Origin: Heterobilharzia americana
Lineage: Eukaryota; Platyhelminthes; Trematoda; Strigeidida; Schistosomatidae
Assembly (NCBI GenBank): GCA_944470555.2
Contig: OX104130.1
Location: 2,790,001 to 2,854,000, forward strand
DNA: 64,000 bases
Direction: 5' to 3'
Made by a program: the position numbers and the translations under genes. Below, one piece after another: positions 56,113 to 64,000 of the stretch; position 1 is the first letter of the stretch; every line of letters starts with the position of its first letter. The notes beneath the pieces were generated by a model that saw nothing but the letters and a program-made list of their open reading frames with translations, had not been told where the DNA came from and searched no databases.

Positions 56113-56439
56113 ACTCAAAGATAAAAAATATGAGTATAAATTCTAGACGGTGAAACTGTATCTTTAGTTCGATTTCAAAAGAAGTACTCATCAGGTGCAT
56201 ATCTGAAAAATTTCTACACAAAAATGAAACAGCTATCTAATATGATTATTATGAAATCAACTCTTGAATGAAAACTGTCTTTGAAGGTGTCGATAGCTTT
56301 TCTTAAGAAATACCATCAATTGTAGATAGAACAAGATTTTGTAAATATGGATTACATGCATGTATAAATTCAAAGAAACTATATTCTTATGAGTGAAAAT
56401 AGCTTGAAGAATGAATAAAACATAGAGAACATTGACCAT

Positions 56440-57140
56440 CTCAGTGTTAGAATACAGTAATTCAGTGTTTTCAACAAAGAAAACAGTTATACAAATCGAT
56501 TTTCATTACAAATTTGATTGTTTTCAAGCATATGGGTTCATTCATGAAAAGTCTGAAGTCTGTAACTACTTCAAGAATCTTATTACAGGCAAAAAACTAA
56601 TCTTAAACCCTGTTTTAACAACTCTTTGGCTGTTCACTACCCTTCAATTATGGTTTGTCTGATGGATTAACAATCTCTGTCCTTAAGAAAGGTGTATTCA
56701 TGACGCTGGCTACATACACTGATGATGCGATTAATCTGACAGTCAGACGGAGATTTAACGTTGATATCAGTGAAACATATTATGCAATTAAGGTTCTGAT
56801 GACTGAAAGTTCGAAGGTTATATGTACCCATCGAAAGTTTTAGAAATGGTGCAACATGAAGTCATCAAAAATAAGAGCCATAGAACATATTCCAAAGTGG
56901 CTCAAGACAAAAATTCACCTGATCCAACTGATGCTCGAAGCAAAACCTTCAAGTACTTAAATAGCTAAACATATTATTGAAACGCGACATAAAATAAATG
57001 TACAAAAGTCATTCAAGTCCATCTGTTATAGATGTAATTTAAAGTTTGTTAAAGCACTAGTCATCAGGAGGGGGTTTTAGCGACTTTTATGCCTTCAAAA
57101 GCGATGTGTCGTTATATTAAACCTTCCTTGGTAAATCCGG
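56440..57140 (+). pseudogene. PLE P5 (lineage 2): GIY-YIG remnant
   Basis: Frame 56655-56843 includes SETYYAIKVLMTESSKV, comparable to RRTYYAAKLVLL in P4. Next come EHIPKWLKTKIHLIQL (about 56873), AKHIIETRHKINVQKSFKS and, after frame changes, LQKRCVVILNLPW-like sequence near 57100. The order EHIPKWL, H..T.H, NLPW is that of P4. The CxCG..YIGR core is deleted and no RT is recognisable in 56440-56650. Confidence 0.7.
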
Positions 57141-57447
57141 CTTTCAAACTAAGGTTATTATAGTATCAAACCGGATGGTTTGACGAGTTAGTTAGTCACC
57201 TATTCGGTGTTTTGATATTCACTTAATTGAGTCTTCAACTAGTCACTGTACAATCACGTAATGTACGAAGAAGGTATCGAGTTTGAACGCTCAGTTCCAC
57301 TTTGATACTTCTGTATAAACACAGTTTAATGGACATTGGTCACTAGAAAGCAATCAATTTCATTTGTCTAATCGTGAGTGCTGACCATGTTCTGTCGATC
57401 ACTTTGTAACTTATCGACTCAGTGACGTGGCCCACTTTGTTTGATAT

Positions 57448-57570
57448 TAGTTGACTGAAGGGAATCATCGCGAAGACCTATTTGACCTACGTTTCGTTCT
57501 TGTTCGTATTTGTCAACAAGGTGCGTCTCTAATATCCGCTGACTGATGTCAACTAAGAGACTTGATCTAA
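57448..57570 (-). mobile_element. SINE-3 fragment
   Basis: TTGACTGAAGGGAATCATCG starts the family 3' end. On minus TTGTTGACAAATACGAACAA precedes GAACGAAACGTAGGTCAA: GAAA and the GGTC cleavage context are present, CTGANGA is lost. Confidence 0.5.
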
Positions 57571-57837
57571 TGAACTGGGTTACGTGGATTCAGAACAATG
57601 AGACCAGCTGATAGATCTCGCTTGACTTTTATTATATTTCAAGTGACTCATTCTTGATATGCACCAACCTGGTGATGCAAATGTGTGCAACGTTCTATGT
57701 AGTGACCTTAAAGTTCCTGTTGTTATTCCGGCTCGAGTTAATCGACCTTTCTTGGCATATGGCTTCCATTCGGATGCTTCCACAGGGCCTAACTATTGAT
57801 TATATTACAATTTGATTGGTAGAATCAAGGACGCAGG

Positions 57838-58010
57838 TTTCGTTCAGTGGCCTAGTGGATAACTCGCTGGCGTTTGAAGTGATGGGTACTAGGTTCTGAC
57901 TGGCAACAACACTCACCAGGACACAAGTACATTAAACTGAAGAGTAAGTCCCAAACAGTATGAAACATGACTCCTGGATTCCAGTGTTAGCCACCGCTAA
58001 GCGAATTACT
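57838..58010 (+). mobile_element. SINE-1 (Sm-alpha-like) copy with intact core boxes
   Basis: Head (GGCCTAGTGGATAACTCGC, TGGCGTTTGAAGTGATGGG, B-box decayed to AGGTTCTGACTGG), then CTGAAGA, an altered stem II (GTAAGTCCCAAACAGTAT), GAAA, CATGACTC, CTGGATTCCAGTG and TTAGCCACCG. Both invariant boxes are present; stem II and stem III are weak. Confidence 0.75.
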
Positions 58011-58034
58011 AGGGGAATAGGTAAATCAGTTTCA

Positions 58035-58510
58035 TTTTGGGGGTTTGTGGGGATTTATTGATTTCAAGTGGTATTCGTCATGGACTGACATCAGTTGAAT
58101 GAACATTGGAAACCTGAGAACACTGGATGGCTGTTCCATCTTAGTATTGGACTCCTCAGCAGCACCACTGGCGACTAGCTTCGAGACGTGAACCCTGAAG
58201 TCCAGGGAGAAGTCGTGACCGGTGGAGCAAACCTGGTGGTCGTGAAGATATTGATTGGTGGTCGCGCTATGTTGCGAACTGACAGAAGTTGAAAATACAG
58301 ACCACTGTATACCGACGCAGTGGCTTGATGGTAATGTGCCGGCGATGGGACCTGAAGTCTTGGGTTCGATCTCTGGTGGATGGAGTCATGAGTGCATACC
58401 ACTGAGGAGTCCCACCCTAGGGCGAAACAGCTGTCCAGTGCTCCCAGGTTTCCAATGTTCCTCAGTCCATGATGAATACCAACTTAAGAACACTAAGTGG
58501 ATTTCTTCCC
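58035..58510. mobile_element. SINE-2 head-to-head pair with conserved centre
   Basis: Minus half 58035-58180 (3' end GGGGTTTGTGGGGATTTATT; ribozyme CTGAGGA, GTCCAATACTAAGAT, GGAACAGCC, so GAAA is damaged). The centre 58170-58290 matches the centre at 53456-53560. Plus half 58300-58510: CGCAGTGGCTTGATGGTAAT, GGGTTCGATCTC, CTGAGGA (58402-58408), GTCCCACCCTAGGGC, GAAA, ACAGCTGTC, CAGTGCTCCCAGG, 3' end GTCCATGATGAATACC. In the plus half all core bases are intact; only stem I next to the core is mismatched. Confidence 0.82.
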
Positions 58511-58514
58511 TTGA

Positions 58515-58970
58515 TCAAAAACTGCCTTTCTAGTCGAAATAAACGAACTTGATTGGTTTTTCAATTAATTGCTATAGCAACTAACCTTTAATGTCACTAT
58601 GTTCTGTGTTTTGTTAATCAGGTTGATTTATCTACGAAATACTGTCAAGTTGAATAAAATCTGGAAATTCATTGTTTGATTTTTTTTTTCAAGATTCTAA
58701 TTCATCAACCAATAAGAATAAAGAATAAACAGGTAAAAGGTCAAAAAAATAAGTAAAAAGGGTTATAAAAAATATTTCGGATTGAATAAATAATCACAAA
58801 ATATCGACCATTTAGAAATAAACCAATCACCGTCAAGGTTATTACTGTTAAACAGATGTGCCAGTTGTGGAAACATTCTTAAAGTTCACCACCTTTTAGA
58901 GTGAAAGGATATGCCTTATGTTCAACTCTACAGGTCAGAGATTTGAACGGTATTGATTATTTGTTTATTT
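58515..58970. other. Anonymous AT-rich DNA
   Basis: Poly-T at about 58679-58690; nothing else recognised. Confidence 0.35.
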
Positions 58971-58974
58971 TAGT

Positions 58975-59400
58975 CACTTATTTGTGGTCAGAAGTGGAAT
59001 CTAGGACGTGTGCTTCTTCCTATTAGAGACTTACTCGTCAGCTGAATGTACCTGGAGTCTGAGTGATGTTGGCCCTGCTGAGACTTTAACCTCGTACACA
59101 TCATTTCAAACTCCAAAGCATTATCCACTAGGCCATCCAAGTCAATTACAGCAGTAAATATCTAAGCAATATCTAGGCACCCGCTCAGGAGCCCACATGC
59201 CAACAGAGGTGGTTCAATTCCATCCAGTGTAACAACGGAAAATTGCAAGTATATTAATAAATAATAACCGTAGTACAAGAGGTGGCTTGATAGATCACGC
59301 TTTGGTGTTTGAAATGATGGGCACTGGGCTCGAGTCATTTTAGGAACACTATTATCCACTAAGGTCCAGGTATATACGGCTGACGGGTGCAAAACAGGAC
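58975..59400. mobile_element. SINE-1 (Sm-alpha-like) cluster, inverted
   Basis: Minus copy 58975-59140: CAGCTGACGAGTAAGTCTC, TAATAGGAAGAAGCACACG, TCCTAGATTCCACTTCTG; CTGACGA intact, GAAA changed to GAAG. Plus tail 59163-59235 (CTAGGCACCCGCTCAGGAGC). Plus head and ribozyme 59283-59400: GATAGATCACGCTTTGGTG, CTGGGCTCGAGTC, GGCTGACGGGTGCAAAACAG, GACAAAATAC; both boxes damaged. Confidence 0.7.
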
Positions 59401-59654
59401 AAAATACTTCTCGTTTACTTTCTCCATCCATATGTGGTTGTTTCAACCAGATTATGGTAGCAATCCTGTCGTGCAGATATTACAGAAGACAACAAGAAAT
59501 TCATTGAACTCAGAGATCACTGGTTTGTATACTACAGCCACTCAGCTTTTCTTTTCACCCAGTAACTATTTATTTAACAAAAGTGATAAAAGTTGTGCAT
59601 CCAAAAGGATTTTATTCTCGGTCGGTTTATTAGATCTACCATGCAGTGAAGGAG

Positions 59655-60089
59655 GAATATTTCTCACTGGATAATGTTTCAGACACATTTATTGTCTATA
59701 TTTATATCCCGCCCATCTGAGTGATTGTGTGTCATTGCATACAGAGCTATAGCTGAGTATTTTTCTAAATTTCTTATCTTATTAGGCTCTACTAATCTTG
59801 ATTTAGCCAAGTTTTTGTACTCTGTTATTCTAATCGACTCTGCTTCCACCTATGCATTTGATTTTGCAGTTGATTCAAGGGATTTAGTAAGCCAAATTAT
59901 TCGCCCAATTGTGTCAATAGGATCTTTTAACCTAAAAGCGAATTTGTTGGTTTAAATGCCACTCTGATTTCAGCCTTATTGAGAATTCTTCGTAACACTT
60001 CTGAGGTGCTTTCTTTGTGTGGTAACACAACAGAGGCTTTGAACTCTTGCTCAACCATGTCAACATCATTACTACCATTATTATTATTA

Positions 60090-60090
<1 letters not shown>
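59655..60090 (-). pseudogene. PLE P10 (lineage 1): nuclease fragment and 3' UTR
   Basis: Minus strand reads EQEFKASVVLPHKESTSEVL, RRILNKAEIRVAFKPTNSLL, later ALCMQ.HTITQMGG-type sequence, the linker and nuclease of lineage 1. The 3' end motif GTGTCTGAAACATTATCCAG lies near 59680. It starts next to the (ATT)n repeat at 60075. Confidence 0.75.

Positions 60091-60130
<40 letters not shown>
60075..60130. repeat. (ATT)n microsatellite
   Basis: About 55 bases of ATT with one phase break, next to the PLE linker, which is itself Asn-rich (AAT codons on minus). Confidence 0.97.
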
Positions 60131-60253
60131 GATGTAGAGCTTCCTGCCGACTGCCTCCTACCAGCTAACATCTTTTAAAGTGGATTGTGATACTGAGTTG
60201 CCTAGTCTGGTGGCCAGATTGCAAAATGGTCAGTAGAATTTGATGATCATATA

Positions 60254-63200
60254 GGACTAGACAACCTCGCCTGGTTAACTAGTACACTAGTTACTAACCC
60301 GTCCTATGGCCAGGTAAAGAGGGAAGGTTGGGCATAGGAATAGCAACCCTACCCCTTAAAACAAATCTAACCGCTAAAAAAACTCCAAAGCACAAACGAC
60401 ATATAAAAAATAATAACAAAATTATTCCTCGCTGGAATCGGAGAGGCGAAATGATGCCAGTTGGTGAAAGCCTACTTCGGGAAGCCAATTGGCTGATGTG
60501 TCTTCACCTCTCTCGATGAAAGCGAAAGTAAACGTGGAGACATGGAATGTCCACACGATGTTTGAACCCAGCTGGTAGGGCAGCCCAGATTGCAAACGAG
60601 ATGAAGAGGTATCACACTGAAGTGCTTGGAATTTGCGAAAGCAGATGGAATGGGAGTGGACTCTCCAAACTGTCAACTGGAGAGGAGAATCAATAATCTA
60701 CTCCGATATTGTCACCCAGACGACAACCACGAGCACAGCACACTGAGTTATGGAGTGGCTATCATGATGTCCCCAACAGCATCGAAGGCCCTCATGCAGT
60801 GGGAATCAATCTCCTCCAGGATCATGACAGCAAGATTCAACTCAAAAGGAGGGAAGGTCACAATCATACAATGCCACACTATGCACCTACAAATAATGCA
60901 GAGCAAGAGAAAAAGGAGGAATTCTACAGACAACTTCAATCAACACTGGACAAGACACCACCTCAGTTGGCGATATCAAAATTCTAATGGGTGGGACGAC
61001 ATGAATGCCAAACTGGGGGGGGACAACACAGGAAGAGAACTAACCATGGGTAGAGAAGCACTCGGTGAGGTGATGAATGGGAATGGAGAATTGTTTGCAG
61101 AATTCTGTGCATTCAACGATTTGGTGATTGTAATCAGGCACTGTGTTCAAGCACAAGGATATCCACAAGTCAGCGACATGGATTTCACCAGACACCAGGA
61201 CACACCAAAAATCAGATCAACTTCATCTCAATCTCAAGAAAATGGAGACGCAGTCTACTTGACACAAGGTGAAGAAGAGGAGCAGATGTAGGTTCACACC
61301 ACTCACTTCACTATCTAGTGCAAGGAACCTACCTTCCAAATCAAGTGAAAAGCCTTCAAGGAAGCTGGTGATAGACCGCAGTTCAAGTACAACACTCGGA
61401 ACAGAAACTGAAGGACCAAACTACAAAGGAAATCTTCACGGCAGCCAGCCATCAAGACAAAATGGGAGATATCGAGGAACATGCCTGAAGAAACCTGTGT
61501 GGAAGAACACTGGAAATCTTTGAAAGCTATATGGGAAGAAACCTGCACAGCCGTATTAGGAAGGAAGAAGAAAGAAGACAAGGAATAGAATGGATCTCGA
61601 CGGATACATGGAAGCTGATAGAGTAGTGAGAGGAGGATGGTGAAGCAGAAGATAAACCAGTGCAGTGCAAGGATGCTCAACGACAAGAGGAACTGAGTAC
61701 AATGTATAAAACACAACACTGGACAAAGAAGTGAAGAAGAGCGCACGGAAAGACAAAAGACACTTCTACGAAACACTGGCAAGTGAAGCAGAACAGGCTG
61801 CAGGTAGCAGACACAGAGACCTGACAACATTGTATCAAATAACCAAGTTACTATCAGGGAAGAGATCAACACAGATGAAATCAATTAAAGATGATGACGG
61901 AAATTTAATTACGAAAGAACAGAAACAAAGGGAACAATGGGCTGACAACTCCAAGAAGCTCTTGAATCGACCACCACCACCACCTGCACTTCGTCCAGAA
62001 ATACCACCTACAGTCCAGCCGTTGAATTACAAGTGAACATAAATCCTCCAACGAAAATGGAAGTCCTGAACGCCATAAAGCTACTGAAATGCGGGAAAGC
62101 AGCAGGACCAGATGGGATACCGCCAGAAGCACTGAGAACAGACGCAGAGACAACAGCGGACATGCTCACACCACACCACTATTGCAGAAGGTGTGGAAGG
62201 AAGAGAAGGTAGCTGGCCATTGATTGGAAGAAGGGTTACCTAGTCAAACTGCCGAGGAAGGGAGACCTCAGTGTTTGCAAGAACTGGCGCGGAATCAATC
62301 TCCTGTCCACCCACAGCAAGCAAAATATTAGGCCGCATCATCCTGGAGAGGCTAAGGGATGCACTGGATTCAAAACTACGACCGGAACAGGCTGGCTAGC
62401 TTCAGGAAGTACAAATCATATGCGGACCAAATTGCAGCGCTTCGCATCATCATAGAATAGAGCATAGAATGGCACTCAACTCTCCTCCTCAACTTCATCA
62501 AATTTGAGAAGGCTTTTGACAGCGTCGACCGAGAAGTAATTTGGAAACTGCTTCAATACTACGGAATACCACAAATCTTTATCAACCTCAGTCAATAACA
62601 ACTATATGAAGATGCCACATGCCAAGTAATTCACAATGGGAAGCTCAGTGATGCCTTTGCACTTGAAGTGAAGACAGGAGTAAGACAAGGCTGCCGCCTA
62701 CTATCCCCCATGATATTCCTGATTGTGGTGAGCTGGACTGGATCATGCAACAAACAGCGAGGAGCTGTGAGAAGAGAGGGATACGCTGGCTGGACTGTGG
62801 AAAAGAACCTAGAAGATCTGGATTTCGCTGATGACTTGTGCCTGATGTCACACAAACTTGAAGATCTACAGGCGAAAACTAACAAGTTGACAGAGGAGGC
62901 AGGGCAGTGAAGACGGGACTTGAAGTGAATATAGAAAAGACAGAGGTAGAGGTGATGAAGATACCCAACCAACAACAACAAACTCCAATCACCATCAACG
63001 GGAGAAACTTAAAGGAAGTAACCTCCTTCACCTATCTAGGCAGCACTGTTTCAACTACAGGTGGCACAGAAGAGGACGTCAAAGCCAGGATCAGAAAAGC
63101 AAGACAGGCTTTCACTAATGTGGAATCAGTGTGGAGATCTTCTGCACTGCACTCAGCATGCGTGAACAAGATCCGGATTTTCAACACCAACGTCAAGTCA

Positions 63201-63684
63201 GTGCTTCTGTATGGTTGAGAGACTTGGCGCGTTACGCAAGGGATTTCCAATAAACTACAGACATTCATCAACAACTGCCTACTCTGACTCGCTACTGGAG
63301 ATCAGATGGTCAGAATAATGGGAATAAGCAGCAAGGAACTGTGGCTGGCTGGTGACGAACCAACCAAGAACTTATCACCCAACAAATATGCAGTGGAAGG
63401 AAGTGGAGATGGATTGGACATACACTGAGAAGACCGACTGGGGACATCACTGACCAGGCCAGGTCGTCGAGTAGAACCCCGATGGGAAGCGACGAGTTGG
63501 GCGAGGGTGTCCGAGGCAGGGGTGACATGGAGGAGATCGTGCGAGGAGGAAATGAGAGCTTGTGGGCTGTGGTGGAGCCAGGTTGAAAAGATTTCATAGA
63601 ACAGAGTTCACTGGAGACGTGCTACTGAAGCCCTATATTCCATTAGGAACCCAAGGGACTAATAATAATTATAATAATAATAAT
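60254..63684 (+). mobile_element. RTE-clade LINE family B, copy B5 (near full length)
   Basis: Plus-strand counterpart of B2, about 3.4 kb. 5' leader with CTAGTACACTAG and CAACCCTACC, coding part 60516-63586, short 3' UTR ending CCCAAGGGACTAATAATAAT. It is much closer to B2 than to B3 along its length. The 3' flank (63685-63765) is a piece of RTE A tail in antisense, the same junction found at B2. Confidence 0.95.
60516..63586 (+). pseudogene. Broken endonuclease-RT reading frame of RTE B5
   Basis: MKAKVNVETWNVHTM at 60516 opens the endonuclease. The best frame is 60626-61291 (ending QENGDAVYLTQGEEEEQM), with NTGRELTMGREALGEVMNGN and FCAFNDLVIVIRHCV. A linker follows (61731-62036). RT starts MEVLNAIKLLKCGKAAGPDG (62057) and continues with LSVCKNWRGI, RPEQAG-type, EKAFDSVDREVIWKLL-type, VKTGVRQG and LEDLDFADDLCLMSHKLEDL (about 62810), whose FADD is catalytic. 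ITINGRNLKEVTSFTYLGST and RWIGHTLRRPTG finish it. About eight frame changes or stops. Confidence 0.9.
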
Positions 63685-63770
63685 GAGAGAAAGGAAGGAT
63701 GAGAAAATGGTGAGATTCGGTGTAGCGTTAAGACGAGGATAGTGTGTGTATACATCTGTGCAATCTGAAT
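63685..63770 (-). mobile_element. RTE family A 3' tail fragment flanking B5
   Basis: The reverse complement (CACAGATGTATACACACAC, TCTTAACGCTACACCGAATC, TCATCCTTCCTTTCTCTCAT) matches 17775-17848, the tail of A3 that flanks B2. Confidence 0.8.
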
Positions 63771-64000
63771 AAGGATTGCTTTGTTTTTCAACAAATGTGA
63801 ACCAATCCGATTAAGACAAACGATGAGGTAACTCACAGCTAATGATTTGAAGACTGGTGCACTTACTTGTGAATACTCAGTGTTGTGTATTGAACCCCAA
63901 CATGGAAACTGGAATTACTGAGTGGCGGTTCAAGTTACGCCAACTCATATCACCCCGTCAAGCGAAGATGCACTCAGATCAAAGATAAAGAAATGAACAA
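63771..64000. other. Anonymous DNA to window end
   Basis: Nothing recognised. Confidence 0.35.

Overview
This window reads as non-coding, repeat-dominated nuclear DNA of a blood fluke (Schistosoma or a close schistosomatid). The evidence is indirect but consistent. There are tRNA-headed SINE copies with a hammerhead ribozyme of the Sm-alpha type described from schistosomes, two families of RTE-clade LINEs like those known from flukes, two lineages of Penelope-like elements (PLEs), a Ty3/gypsy fragment, a CR1-like LINE tail and many AT, ATT, AACT, GTGA and AGT microsatellites. I found no rRNA gene, no credible functional tRNA gene, no CRISPR and no intact protein-coding gene. Host exons may be present but cannot be delimited by eye; three weak candidates are given under findings.

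Layout. 1-2640: 5'-truncated RTE family A copy (A1) interrupted by a SINE. 2880-4910: a PLE fragment between two 348-bp inverted arms. 5.3-10.1 kb: SINE copies in mostly anonymous DNA. 11.3-11.9 kb: AACT/ACTT tetranucleotide array. 13.6-15.4 kb: truncated RTE family B copy (B1), Sm-alpha-like SINE, SINE-3. 17.1-21.3 kb: RTE A tail (A3) invaded by a near-full-length RTE B copy (B2, minus). 22.2-25.6 kb: SINEs, AT arrays and a PLE of lineage 2 between 165-bp inverted arms that carry a hammerhead-like core. 25.7-29.0 kb: RTE A copy A2 with endonuclease and RT remnants. 29.1-29.6 kb: CR1-like LINE tail. 31.4-34.0 kb: PLE lineage 1 copies, one folded as a long inverted repeat. 35-36.2 kb: microsatellites. 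36.3-38.9 kb: SINE pairs and a PLE GIY-YIG fragment. 39.1-42.5 kb: RTE B copy B3 (minus). 43-45.1 kb: Ty3/gypsy gag-PR-RT remnant (minus). 46-50.7 kb: SINE-3 pair, RTE A tail, PLE pieces and truncated RTE B copy B4. 50.7-59.4 kb: SINEs of all families plus a PLE GIY-YIG fragment. 59.6-64 kb: PLE tail, then RTE B copy B5 (plus), whose 3' flank matches that of B2.

How it fits together. The autonomous elements present (RTE A, RTE B, PLE lineages 1 and 2, CR1, gypsy) are all broken by frameshifts, stops or truncation. The non-autonomous units fall into four tRNA-headed families. In three of them (called SINE-1 or Sm-alpha-like, SINE-2 and SINE-3 here) a hammerhead core lies just downstream of the tRNA-like head, with a different stem II in each. 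Copies recur as inverted pairs with heads inward and 3' ends outward. The hammerhead-bearing arms of the lineage 2 PLE have the same topology. The most interesting reading, which is inference, is that one ribozyme-plus-inverted-repeat life style is shared by PLEs and several SINE families in this genome.

All element names beyond the clade level (A1-A3, B1-B5, P1-P10, SINE-1 to SINE-4) are labels for this window only.
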